A stretch of 64,000 nucleotides of DNA from Hydrangea macrophylla. Taxonomy: Eukaryota > Streptophyta > Magnoliopsida > Cornales > Hydrangeaceae. Shown here in pieces: positions 34,089-45,037 of the stretch. Position 1 is the first letter of the stretch, and each line of letters begins with the position of its first letter. The notes under the pieces were generated by a model that did not search any database, had not been told where the DNA came from, and was given only the letters and a program-made list of their open reading frames with translations. The position numbers and the translations under genes are program-made. The stretch is taken from assembly GCA_033977485.1 (NCBI GenBank), contig CM066990.1, positions 12,266,501 through 12,330,500 on the forward strand, read 5' to 3'.

Positions 34089-34460
34089 CTATGTAGCACG
34101 AACACTTCAATTAGAGTGTCGTGTCCGTGTCGGACACACACCAGCACTTTTCGGACACTATAAAAAGTGTCTTAATTTTTTCAACACCGGACACATGGGG
34201 CATGATGCCTCTCATTGGAAATGTGTTTAAAATTTTGAGGTAAAAGTGTTAATGTATCAAAGTGGGAGATAAGAAATTGGTTTATTTGAGAAGTTAGGAA
34301 AGGGTATTGAGCAAGACACATTATACTGTACATATAACTAAGAAATATAATTTTCTGTTCGTCATGTCATTATCCTAAATTTTAGGATTTTTCGTGTCAC
34401 TGTGTTTGGACTCCGTATCATATCGTATTTGTGACCCGTGTTCGTGTCCATGCTACACAG
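34089..34460. mobile_element. MITE-like element with terminal inverted repeats (TGTAGCA...TGCTACA)
   Basis: The left end CTATGTAGCACGAACAC and the right end GTGTTCGTGTCCATGCTACACAG are imperfect inverted repeats. The interior repeats GTGTCCGTGTCGGACAC-type text. No coding capacity. The TSD is unclear. It lies 134 bp beyond the last recognised MEI2-like exon, in its following intron, and shares text with the MITE at 35116. Confidence 0.55.
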
Positions 34461-34468
34461 GTAATAGA

Positions 34469-34492
34469 TATATATATATATATATATATATA
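34469..34492. repeat. AT microsatellite
   Basis: A run of TA dinucleotides, about 12 units, next to the MITE end. Confidence 0.9.
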
Positions 34493-34594
34493 TGAGTGAG
34501 GAAAGAGTAAAAGAATGCTCATTATTATGACATTGCTATATTCTCTGAACACTATCAAATTTCCCCAAAATGGAATATGGCTGATGTAAAGTAC

Positions 34595-36020
34595 CTCAAA
34601 GAGAGATTTCAACTCGGAGTCCTCAAGGTTACTATTAATGTTCCGAACAAATAATGTCCTCGAAGGATGCTCTCCATATGGATGTTCCCCTGCAATTGAT
34701 CCCACACTATTTGGAAGACCAAATGGACCAATCCCATTTCCGGTGCCACCATCAGAGATGCTTAACTTCGACATACCAAAATTTAGGCTCTCTTGGGGTT
34801 CAAAATCCAATTCCATCCCCCCTCCACTATAAAAGATATCGCCTTCCAAATCTTCCAATTGAGTGGGCAGCCCACTAAGGTCAAAATCATCCATTAAACC
34901 AGCTAAAAGCTCATCTTCATCGCCAGGAAGCAAGCTTCCAATGGCATTAGGCACAATATCTTCAAGTGGATCCTTACTTTGATCTTCTTCAAGTTTATTT
35001 AAGAAAGGGAAGCCATCGTCTATAGATTGACCACAGTGCTCTGAGTCAGTAAAGTTCACTGCACATTAGCCAAAACAAATCTCAGATATCGTTCCAAGGA
35101 CAGGGATGCATATTACTAAGAAGCACAAACACTCCTAGAAGGGTCACGTGTACGACACCGTATAAGACATGACACAAGCCGCACACACCTTGAAAGTTGA
35201 AACATGCCAGACACGTGAGAATTCTTCCTACTTTTTCATTTTATTTTTTTTGGCTCGGGCACGCATAAGACACATTGACATACACACTTGAATATACCAA
35301 GTGTATCATTATTGAATACCAAAAGCAAAGTAGAAGCTGAAAGTGGATAGGACATAATAATGATGAGAATAATTAGAATTCTTTGAACTCATTACCCGGA
35401 AATAGGAATAAAGAGGGTCTATTGAAGCATAATAGACTTTTACAAATTGAGTGTTCTTGAAAATCAAAATAGGGCTTCCAAAATTCAATAATTAGGCATC
35501 ATGTTGATAGATAGATCATTTGGTTTTCATATCACACACGACCATAATCTATAATATATATTTATTCATTTGACTTATCCTCGCCGTGTCTCGGTCCTTA
35601 TTTTTCAGAATTTTTCCCACTTCCGTGTCCTGCGGTATTGTGTATGTGTCCCCGTATGACCATATCTATGCATGTACTTCTTAGATGTATAATATTGCTT
35701 ATAGAGAAATAACACATACGCTTATCATGTCGAAAGACAGGCAACGAGCTTGAAAACAGGGTAGCGTCACTTGATGCATGATAGGCACTAGTTCCGTGTG
35801 GGATCCTCCATGCAGTTCCTACTTCTTTAGAACCATTCGGTGATGGAATTTTAAATGAACCTGGAAAACAAATATGAACAACCACCTCAAGAAATGTAAT
35901 ATGAATGTACAAAACCAGGTAAGAAATGTATGTATTGAATCTATAGCATTCTAAGAGAGACAGGATCTGCAGAATCACCTGAAATAGAAGTCCTGAAATG
36001 CTGCTCCATTTAGTCACTTT
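34595..36020 (-). CDS. MEI2-like RNA-binding protein gene, first three coding exons (5' part)
   Basis: Exon 1 is 36020-35979 with ATG at 36009, exon 2 is 35860-35720, and exon 3 is 35058-34595. All have AG acceptors and GT donors. Coding lengths of 31, 141 and 464 bases make 212 codons in phase. The protein begins MEQHFRTSIS. Exon 2 carries TLFSSSLPVFRHDK. Exon 3 carries the acidic LEDIVPNAIGSLLPGDEDEL block, LMDDFDLSGLP, GGGMELDFEPQE and EHPYGEHPSRTLFVRNI, the start of RRM1 (RNP2 at residues 193-198). These are hallmarks of the plant MEI2-like family, closest to my memory of the AML2/AML5 group, which act in meiosis and vegetative development by binding RNA. Family members usually have about 800-900 residues and three RRMs, so roughly three quarters is missing. 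The next exon (rest of RRM1) was not found to the left. Whether the gene is functional cannot be told here. Confidence 0.85.
35116..35684. mobile_element. MITE-like element filling intron 2 of the MEI2-like gene
   Basis: Terminal inverted repeats CTAAGAAGCAC (left) and GTACTTCTTAG (right) bound 569 bp of the 661-bp intron 35059-35719. The flanks ATGCATATTA and ATGTATAATA look like a 9-10-bp TSD with two mismatches, as in Mutator-like elements. The interior shares CACAAACAC and CGTGTC-type text with the MITE at 34089-34460. Confidence 0.5.
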
Positions 36021-38058
36021 CTGCAAATACAAGACATGGAAAAAGTTGAAGTTAAACAGTTGTAAAAAGCTTCAAGTTTGTTAAGGTTATGAAAGAGACA
36101 GACATGCTACAAGTGTAATTGAAGATTAACCAGCAACTAGCGTAAGCAAACAAAATGAAAAAATTTCACAACTTCCATTCAATCTATTTCAAACAATACA
36201 ATACAGGGTCTACCACATGTCAACAAAACAAAGTGCACAAAACGAACAAATAAGGATTAGGCAGAGGAAGAGTTTCTAAACAGAGAGCTTATATCATTGT
36301 AGCTACTAGGTTTACCCGTATGTCATGGACAAATGGTACCTTCTCATTTGATGCATCATTGTGTCCACCTGGAACTCACCTCTAGTCGCAGTACACTTAG
36401 GCCATCTTGTTATGAGCAGACTAAGTCTACCTTGAGGAGATATTTGAGGTCATCTCTCGGCTGTAGCCTGTAGAGTTTGGTTTACCTCCTCTACCTATGT
36501 CCAAGGAATTACTTTACCTACCTTCTGATTCAATCTCATCCTTAGCAATGGGCCTAGACTTCAGAGCAGAATGTAGGAGGACCATGTTGGGCCTGGTGAT
36601 TGATCGTAATGGCACCCCTTAGGCCATCCTGCGATCCTCTTAATGGAACTCTCATGGTTATGTGGCTGGGTGCCTAAAAATTGAGAGTTCGCCAAGGGTG
36701 GTCACGACTCTGTCGCAGCATCCTTCTTTGGTCCTAGGGAAAGAAAGAATCTTCTTGTGTCTTCTAAGACACGTAGCGCGACCGCCATGATTGTTGCTCC
36801 TTTGTCACCCATGTCTTGTCAAGTGCGCTCTTGGGCTGATCATTTGCATCAACTATTGTAAACCAACCAATTATAATACATTCACTGCAACATTCTCTTG
36901 AGATTCAGTCCATTGCATGAGCTCATGTATTCCTTCTTTGGCATCCACCTCCATATACATACTCTTGCACTTGTCGCCATAACCTTGCCCACTTCTCTCC
37001 CACTAGATTCTCTCTCTCTCAATCGACAATGTACAACTATCATTCATACCAACTACCACAGTTTTTGCATTTTTTTTTTTTTACTTGTAACTTGTAAGAC
37101 ACTAGCAGTTATATTTTTTTAAAAAAAGATGAATAAATAAATAAATAATTCACCTAGAAATACAGTAGTGCATATCCAAACTCCTAAAAGGGAATCAAGC
37201 AAATGAGAACGTAGGATTCTGGATACAAGGTAAAAGAAATATGAAGCAATTAAACGGAAGGGAAAGGACGAGTTTCCTATGCTGCAAAGGAACATATAGG
37301 AAGTAAATGGACAACTATGCTGCAAAGGAACATTAGAATATAGAAATATAATCTGATAGGTAAAGTGCATGGCATCAAAAAGGCACCAAAAGGTGTACAC
37401 AGGGAGTATACATCTCACGAACAACACACTACCTACCTAACAAACAAAAACAGAAGAGCAGCTAACAAAAAACCAACAAGTTGAAGTAAATTATTCTAAG
37501 GCAGTCATGCATTTCGGGTTAAAAAATTGCGTTCAAATGGGCTAATTTTCATTAACGGGGAAGGAAGATGAACTTATATCTACCACCCAAAAAATATAGT
37601 ACATATATTTCATTACAAAAGTTTGATTTTGAATTTCACATTGGCTGTCCACCTATTGCAACCGTTGTCCTCTCTCAAAGATTGGGATTAGCTCTATGAA
37701 ATATAAGAACCTTAAGCACAGAAAGAGCAGAGGTCAGACATATTATTCCCAGCTACATACTACATGGATGACAAGAAATTTGCGTAATGCATAAAAGTGA
37801 TAAGTCTTCTTGCCACGCTCCAAACCTTCATAACCAAAATCAATGTTTGCCAAATATTTGCTGATGAAGTACATTAACGGGAAAGAGAACAAAAAGTTGG
37901 TCTACAGTTACATGATCCTAGCTTCATCTCATTCAAAGGTCTATTAGTGTCAAGAGTACTTGTGTCTCTCCCTCCCACTAACCAACACGAAGGACCATAA
38001 TTGAAAGATAAAGCAGTTGATGGAAGGAGATAAATTAAAGACATCCATTTGCTGCTCT
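36021..38058. other. Probable intron 1 of the MEI2-like gene, first part; no gene seen
   Basis: AT-rich sequence with no coding match I recognise on either strand. A more GC-rich patch at 36300-36850 looks like remnant repeat sequence, but I cannot assign it. Short open frames here lack family motifs. Confidence 0.4.
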
Positions 38059-38378
38059 TGTAAGGCCCAGCCCATTTAACTCCTTAAAACCCAAGTGTTA
38101 AGAACAGGGGAACTAAAAACCGCACAGAGGGGGCATAAATGGGCGATGTGGGACATTCCAACGCACCCCCTGAACCACAGAAGCCGGACACTCGGCATAA
38201 CCTGGACCACAGCAGTCGGACACTCGGCACGCCGGAAAACAAGCCCAACCAAGCTCTGATACCACTTGTACGGCCCAGCCCATTCAACTCCTTAAAACCC
38301 AGGTGTTAAGGAGAGGGAACTAAAGCCTTATAAACTGCACAGAGGGGGCATAAATGGGCGATGTGGGACATTCCAACA
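38059..38378 (-). mobile_element. TRIM retrotransposon of only 320 bp
   Basis: Two direct repeats of about 105 bp (38059-38163) and 102 bp (38277-38378) start TGTA(A/C)GGCCCAGCCCATT and end GGGACATTCCAAC(G/A). On the - strand the LTR starts TGTTGGAATGTCCCACATCG, a text often seen in plant TRIM LTRs. The complement of 38263-38274 is TGGTATCAGAGC, a PBS two bases from the 5' LTR. The interior is about 113 bp and non-coding. I found no TSD. Confidence 0.82.
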
Positions 38379-40130
38379 GATGCCGAGCATGTAAGGTTAG
38401 GTTTCTGAAAAAGTGCTATTGAAGATTGTACGTAAATACACTAAAAATGTCATGCGGTAGCCTTCTATCCCTCTTTCCTAAACCTCTAACCTTCCAATAC
38501 TTTATTTTGAGCTTCATTGGGAAACTTGGTTCTTCCTCCTCCTTCTGCGACTACCTTCCACTGCTACTCCCCCAAAGAAAGTTTAAGTTACACACATCTG
38601 CACCTCCCTAGACAACTTCGGTGCCCTAGACTTGCCTATAGATCTCTTCGGACTCCACTCCACTATCCTAGTGCCAAGAGATGGCTTCTCGCAACCCTCC
38701 CTCACCTCTGCTCCCTCCACTATCCTATGCTCCTCCAGTAACCTAACTTCAGCTCAAATTGGATAGGCAGTAGAGATAGGAACCACATGTCTCCAACATG
38801 ACACGGGTGTCACCTCCTCACCAAGGGTATCACTCCCTCGAGGAGTCACTTCCTCACCAGGGGTGTTTCACCTCCGTGACAGTCATGACACCTCCTCGTG
38901 AGATCCCTAAGGAAGTATCACTCCATGAAATTGTCACCACCATGCATTAAGGCACCGTGCCTCTACCACTTCCACGCACTTGGGCTACCCATAGTGATGA
39001 GCAGGACTTAAGCGTACCACTACCACCTCATTGGGATCTCGAGAGTTCATAACTCGGTGACTAGAGTCAATGGCAACTTCGTAGCTAGACGCCCCACGGG
39101 CAAGGCTAGGGTTGGTTTCAAGGAAAGAGAAAGACACGTGGATTCCCACCCCAGCCACCTACGTCACCTACACCGCCGCTGCAACTTACCCTTCCCCTAA
39201 CCTTCCTCCCAAACCAATTAGAGCCTCTAGCTTGCAGCCGCAATAGGCTATGATTCCGTAATCCACCTTTCCGCCGCATTAACCATCTCGTCACCACTCC
39301 TCCACCCGCAATAAACGGCTAACCGCCAAAGCACGCCTACATCCCCCTCTCTTGTCGTCGGATAAAAGTTATGACACCTCTCCATCCATCTCGTCAACAC
39401 ATCCCATAGCTGAAATCATCATACCTCCTTTCTTGTCCACCACCGTAGAAACCTCTATAAGGAAGGCATCTAACCACCATATCAGTCATGCCCAAGTGAC
39501 TAACACGTTGTCCCCCAGCTATAAATATTACACCCTCATTCAATGCCAAACAACAACGAACATCACCAAGAACTAAGCACAAGCAGTACAACCTTAATTC
39601 TATATCCAATCTTCTATCATTCTCTCCATAACTCTGAAAACTCCACAACTCATATAAGTTACCCAAAGGCTCTCCACACCTATTGTCTCTCTGTTTCATT
39701 TAGGATTACCTTGGCTCTCACTCAACCCACGCACTCTCAGACCCAATTTCTCTACATTATTTACACGTATTTATATTATCTAGCTATACTAACCTGCTTA
39801 CGTGTTATACTCTCACACATCACATAAGAACTCACACAAAGATAATAACAAAGTTTTATGTTTTAGGTTCCAAGCTTTGTCATGCATACATCAAAGACCA
39901 TCTTTCAAGTACATGTGTAATGAAAATGAAAATTATCAAATGCAATTCCACATAATAGTTCATTTGGAGACCATTGCATTGAAACAACTTGGTTGATCTC
40001 CAAAGATGCTTTCATTCTAGTACATTGGTGTTTGGTAAAAACGAAATCTAATTAGCCAATCATATTTCCCCTGGTCATGGCATGAAGCTTTTCATGATAG
40101 ACAGAAGTTGACAACCATGTACTCCACAGG
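38379..40130. other. 1.75 kb without a gene, probable intron 1 continuation
   Basis: There is a short region of imperfect repeats at 38805-38910 (CACCTCCTCACCAAGGGTAT type). The rest is C-rich, then AT-rich, with no recognisable protein or RNA. Small open frames on both strands look random. Confidence 0.4.
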
Positions 40131-40375
40131 CTTAAGATGTTAGAGTGAGGGATAACTTAATATTTGTTCAATAGTCCCCCTCACGTGTGAGCCCCTTGTG
40201 TGTGGGCTCGTCCATGTGAAGCTCACCTAACGTGTGGCCCCTCTTGGGTAATATGTCCATGTAAATAATGGGTAGGTGTAGTGATTCGAACACGGCACCT
40301 TTTGGCTCTGATACCCTGTTAACCATCTAATCTAAAAGCATCGGCTGTTAGAGAGAAGTATAACTTAATCAATTT
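40131..40375 (-). repeat. Remnant of an LTR/TRIM-like repeat with a PBS-like site
   Basis: On the - strand GGGTATCAGAGCCAAAAGG follows a TTAACA end. Flanking text GTTAGAG(T/A)GAGGGATAACTTAAT near 40138 is echoed at 40349 as GTTAGAGAGAAGTATAACTTAAT, so two diverged ends are visible. The interior has the CACGTGTGAGCCC text common in plant repeats. The boundaries are approximate. Confidence 0.5.
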
Positions 40376-40456
40376 TTTAATGACGTATATATACGTATAT
40401 ATGCGTGTGTGTGTGCGTATACATTTATCTTATGGATCAACTACCTCTCTCAAGTA

Positions 40457-40600
40457 ACTACTTCCCTTGTGGCCGGATGGCAAGGCCTCTGGGTGTTATA
40501 CCCAGAGGTCTCAAGTTCGAATCTCAAGGGGTTGGCCACAGGTGATTCACCTGGACGCCCTGGCCTCTAGCCCGGACACCCACGGTTACCAAAAAAAAAA
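40457..40600 (+). mobile_element. tRNA-derived SINE with 16-17-bp TSD
   Basis: The body starts near a box A-like GTGGCCGGATGG and has a box B-like AAGTTCGAATCTC, the internal RNA polymerase III promoter. It ends in ten A residues at 40591-40600. Direct repeats ACTACCTCTCTCAAGTA (40440-40456) and ACTGCCTCTCTCAAGTA (40600-40616) flank it with one mismatch. It therefore moved by LINE-type target-primed reverse transcription. The open frame 40467-40691 over it is not a gene. Confidence 0.85.
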
Positions 40601-40616
40601 CTGCCTCTCTCAAGTA

Positions 40617-41773
40617 GAGCTCCATTTTCAGATTAAGCTCACACAATCATTTCCTAACTACCATATTAGTGTGCCACCTATCAACCGCTAACATTGAAAA
40701 TTGAAAAAACATCAATCGTCAAACATCTTGTAGAACTAGAAAGTACTGTCCAAGAAAATGATAATACTGAACAATTTAGTCCACTGTAGATAAGATCAAG
40801 GGAACATATCAATCCACTTTCCAGAGCTGAGCAACGGGACATTCGCATTTTTTTTTTCATGCTAAAAGAAGGAACTTTTTTCAATCACGTTAAAATAAAA
40901 ATAAAAATAAAAATAAAAATAATAATAATAATAAAAGAAAGAAGAACTTTTTTAGCTCAAACTTGAACCAGGTCCATCCTATAATAATTCACCAAAACAA
41001 TCTCTACCAACAACTACTATAAATGCATGGGACATCAAAACCCCACATGCTTGTCACCTTAATTGATGATTACAAGTAGAGTCACATACCAATAGTGCAT
41101 TAAACATCAAAAACAGTGCACATCCATACTAATATAGAAAGAGAAAGGGCGGGGTACCAAAAAGTATTTAGCTCACTTCAATAATTACAATAAAACCTAC
41201 TAAATTTTTTAATTAAAATACGTACTAAAATGTCATTTCCAAAAATTAAAATTAAATAACTTCTCCTAACTACCCACCCCACTTTCTTTTTACTACTTGC
41301 ACTCACATAGTGAATGTGGCACTCCACTAGTTTTATAGAAATTAAAATTCACCCTCGTCTACATACAATAAAAAAAAATGTTTAATCCATTAAAAATCCA
41401 AATAATTCGAAACATTTTCAAACAAAACCAGAAAAATTCAACTGTTACGGACCAACACTATTCTGAAGTCTGAATTAAAAATAATCAAATCAACTACACG
41501 AAGAAAAAAAAAGGTCAAACTCACAGAAGAAAATGTATCCAAACGCTCTAGGTATCAAATTCATGCCATATATAAGTAAACCCCTTTAACTTAAAATTAA
41601 ACACATGGACAAATTAATTAATAAATGAAACAAGAAGTTATACAAGAATTAGAACATTGCAAACACTAAAATCACTACCAGAATGAAAATCACAAAGCAG
41701 TACTAATAAGGACATGATTTGAATTGCACAATTACTAGTAAGATTCTTGAGGGAGAAAGAAAGAAAGAAGAGC
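40617..41773. other. AT-rich probable intron; simple repeats only
   Basis: AAATA and AAT simple repeats lie at 40890-40935. No gene, RNA or mobile element was recognised in the remainder. Confidence 0.4.
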
Positions 41774-41776
41774 GTG

Positions 41777-41832
<56 letters not shown>
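41774..41832. repeat. (TG)n(AG)n compound microsatellite
   Basis: GTGTGTG...GAGAGAG over about 58 bp, just downstream of the proposed first exon's splice donor on the - strand. Confidence 0.92.
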
Positions 41833-41835
41833 TAC

Positions 41836-42050
41836 CTCATAGACAGAACATAAGATCGTTTACTACCAAGGAAGCAGACAGAAAGAGAAGAAGAGCAGAG
41901 AGAGAAAGAGACAAAATGAAAGAAAAAGAGGGCGAAATGGGTAGTTGAATTAATATAACAAGAGAAAAGAGAGAGAGAGAGAGAGGAATGAGGTGGAGAA
42001 GATTGAAATGTAAAAGTGGTAATTAGTGATGGCAAATACAGTTTAGATTT
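41836..42050 (-). other. Candidate 5' UTR exon of the MEI2-like gene
   Basis: On the - strand a CT-rich stretch, like plant leader sequences, ends TCTGTCTATGAG and is followed by a GTACTC donor at 41835-41834. No further coding exon lies between it and the first coding exon 5.8 kb away. It contains a short upstream frame (ATG TTC TGT CTA TGA). No transcript evidence is available, and the transcription start is a guess. Confidence 0.4.
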
Positions 42051-42498
42051 CGTAGAAGAGGAGTAATTTCTTTCTTCTACTCTTCCACTTCCTTCTCTCG
42101 CGCCGGGAGACTAGTGAGAGAGAAAGTGTAGATACTACTTCAGACACCACCAATACATACATACATACATACATACATACATCAACTGCACCATATGATT
42201 GGAGGGAATTGAGTACAACAGGAGCAGCAAATTATTGAAAGATGTTCTCTCTCTCTCTCTCCAATTATATGGCTGCATTTGAATTCTGTTTGGCGTCCGT
42301 TGACACTAGTTCTCGCTCGCTTAGAGCATGGTCAAAGGAGAAGGCAAAATTTACACATTAAATTACTCATTTGATGCAAGAATTTACATTTGTCTCATGA
42401 ATCAAACACATGTACTCCGAAGTATACACCAAATATTGATTATTTTAATATATGTTAGTTTTTCATCTTTTTATGTTCAAACTTTTTAATCACTTTTA
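42051..42498. promoter_or_regulatory. Possible promoter region of the MEI2-like gene, with (ACAT)n repeat
   Basis: This lies upstream of the candidate first exon on the - strand. It holds about seven ACAT units at 42153-42182 and a TC run near 42246. No clear TATA box was seen. Its promoter role is inferred from position only. Confidence 0.3.
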
Positions 42499-43123
42499 CG
42501 TTATGATTGGGAGTTTAAAATATGAGAGAAAAGAAGAGAAAGGGAGAGAAAGTACCTCACTTTCTCTCGCTTTCTTTCGATTGCGAGTTTTAATGAGGAG
42601 AGAAAAGGAGAGAAAGGGAGAGAAAACTAACCCTCACTTTCTTTCAATTTCTTTCTCTCCAAATTGGGAAGAAAATGAGAGAAAAGAAAGTGAGGATTAA
42701 TTAATATTTCCTAATACCCACTATACCCTTCTAGTTTAGTCTTACCTAATTGTAATTCCATCTAAGTCCTAGGGCTTGTATTATAATACACATACATATA
42801 TTATAAAAATTAAAACAAAACACAGCTTAGAAAACCAGCGACAACCAAACCTGCCATTGCCAGTTTACTTTCCTAGGTATGTATGGCGTGAGTGTATGAG
42901 GGTTTGTTAGTCCAAGTTATTGATGGGTAGAATGGTAACTTATTTTTTTTTCTTTTCTTTTCTTCTCAACTTGCAATCAAGGGGAAAGAAAGTTACTTTC
43001 TCTTCTCTCCTCAACTTCCAATCAAGATGAAAGAAAACACCATCATTTCTCTTCTCTTCTTTTCTCTCCTCACTTATGACTTTCTCTTCTTTTCTTTTCT
43101 CTCCTAAACTCCCAATCATAGCG
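42499..43123. mobile_element. Tourist-like (PIF/Harbinger) MITE, 625 bp
   Basis: Terminal inverted repeats CGTTATGATTGGGAGTTT and AAACTCCCAATCATAGCG differ at one base and are flanked by TTA on both sides (42496-42498, 43124-43126), the target duplication of PIF/Harbinger elements. GAGAGAAAAGAAGAGAAAG-type repeats lie inside each end. Not coding. Confidence 0.8.
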
Positions 43124-43126
43124 TTA

Positions 43127-43674
43127 ATCATCCAATCACCCTCCCTCTCCCTCACATTTTTTATTTTAAAAAAATAGATTTAATGCAATAGGCAAATGTA
43201 ACAAAATTGCTGCAATTGACAAGGGCAGCAAAGTTGTTGCTGCTATTTGATGCTCCCTTTGGAGCTCATTTTGCTGACATGACCCAGCAAATAATTTTGG
43301 TACAATGGTTTGCCTCCATTGTTGGAGATGGTCTTATACTAGTTCTCTCCTCATGTTGTTGGGATGCCTTTTGGGTTTGCAAGGTATGTCCCAAACATTA
43401 CTCTATACAGATAGGAGGAGTCTTAACCTTTTTATTACAGTAGGTATGAAAAAAAAAATTGGCCCAAATAAATTCTTTTTTGTTCACTACAAAGAGAATT
43501 GCGCGCAAGAAAGCTCACAAGCAGGCTCGACTCTGCTCGTATACACCATTAGCTACAATCTATAGCTTTGATAATATCTTTAAATTAAATTTCTATGATT
43601 TGCGTGTCCCGTTTTGTAATTTGAATGAGTTGAATCACATTTTACAAAAGCATTTGAATGTATAAATCCATAAG
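43127..43674. other. No gene recognised
   Basis: Moderately AT-rich. Open frames of 68-86 codons (43207-43665) overlap each other in several frames and have no recognisable motif. Confidence 0.4.
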
Positions 43675-43688
43675 AGCACTACTACACC

Positions 43689-43870
43689 TAGATGTTCAAA
43701 ATACCTGAAAAGCGAACCGACCGTTCAGACCGGATCAGACTGAAAATATGGGGTGAGCGGTGGTAACGGTCGGTATTGTGAGAGGAAAAACCGATCAATC
43801 GGTTCGATGGACGGTTTGAGAAAATGGAAGACTGATCCAGACCGAACCAATCGATCATTAATACTTCATC

Positions 43871-43902
<32 letters not shown>

Positions 43903-44623
43903 CAACTCCATATCTATACATGTATCACACTTATAAATGAGACAAATGAAAACTCTGCCAAAAGTAGCTGTTTCTCTTGCTCTCTTCCCAAAGACTGCTT
44001 CTCCCAAGGGTCATAGCTAATAGCTCATAGGTTTTCTTTTTATTTTTTTTATCTTCAATTACAGCGGGCGTTTTGGTTTTTGTGCGTCTATTTGTAGTGT
44101 GGAGTAAATTGTGGGGTTTGCTGTTTTTTTAGTTAGAAAGTACATACTACTATTAAAGTAGATTGAACATATATATTAATATAATATACAATTCAAACTT
44201 GGGTTTGGTGGTCTGTCACTATCCCAAAAAAAATTCATCGCATGAAAACTTGGCATTTGGGAAACAGTGTTTCTCTCTCATCTCCCTTTCTATTCTCCAT
44301 TTCTCCCTATTCCAATCCCGCCTCATCTCCATTTCTCTCTGTATAATTTGAGAGCTAAACTAAACCATATACTAGCACCTCCCTTTCTCTCTCTACAACT
44401 TGAGAACAAAACCATCAGCACCCTATCTCGGTCTACCATCTCCACCACGACGATCAGTTACCGACATCGCCATAACGGATCAACGATCCCCACCACAATC
44501 AACCATTGCCAAGATGAAATGACAATGCTCTCTCTTAGATGTGTGGAATTTGGAGTTTTGGTAGTTTTGCATACAAACCCCATCTGATTTTTTTTTTTTT
44601 TTTTTATCTTTGCATTTTGCAAT

Positions 44624-44670
<47 letters not shown>

Positions 44671-44861
44671 AAACTAAAAAAAATTGTTGGTAGCCTACCC
44701 TGACCAAACCGACCATCCCGACCGAACCCGATGAAACCGAACTAGACCGAAATTGAACTGAGATTGGTCAGTTTCAGTCATTACTCTGACCACCCCGAAA
44801 GCTTCAGTTCGGTCCCAAATTATCCCTGCACCCCGATCAAACCCGACCGAGTACACCCCTA
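43689..44861. mobile_element. Non-autonomous hAT-like DNA transposon, 1.17 kb
   Basis: Flanked by an exact 8-bp TSD ACTACACC at 43681-43688 and 44862-44869. The ends TAGATGTTCAAAA and TTTGATCGGGG...GTACACCCCTA are weak inverted repeats (TAG-- GT). Subterminal regions are rich in CCGACCGAAC and CGGTTCGG motifs in opposite orientation, common in plant hAT elements. There is no transposase. The interior carries TA (43876-43900) and TC (44629-44669) microsatellites. Confidence 0.75.
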
Positions 44862-44869
44862 ACTACACC

Positions 44870-45028
44870 CACACACTTTTCTACACACTTTTTGACACTC
44901 AGCTTTAAATGCATGTACCATGTGTTGTGTAAGTGGTGCACAGAAAAGTGTGAAAATTTTAAACAGCATAAGTTACATGTATTTAAAGCATAGTGAGTCA
45001 AAAAGTGTGTGAAAAAGTGTGTATGCCT
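44870..45028. mobile_element. Small MITE with ACACACTTTTT inverted repeats, interrupted by the hAT element
   Basis: Left CACACACTTTTCTACACACT and the complement of the right end, ATACACACTTTTTCACACAC, extend into a shared GCTTTAAATGCATGTA / GCTTTAAATACATGTA block. A 9-bp near-duplication AGCACTACT (43675-43683) and AGCATTATT (45029-45037) fits a Mutator-type TSD if the hAT element sits inside the left end. About 165 bp without the hAT. Confidence 0.6.
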
Positions 45029-45037
45029 AGCATTATT

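Noticed and set aside
36898..37122. Small hydrophobic protein
   Set aside because: No start context, homology or splice signals; AT-rich intron-like sequence.
40467..40540. tRNA gene on the + strand
   Set aside because: Box A and box B are present, but there is no acceptor-stem pairing, and the A tail with flanking duplications shows a SINE.
43207..43665. Host gene near 43.4 kb
   Set aside because: Three overlapping short frames with no family motif and no splice pattern.
44480..44716. Protein with a run of Arg-Glu
   Set aside because: The run is a TC microsatellite read in frame inside the hAT element.
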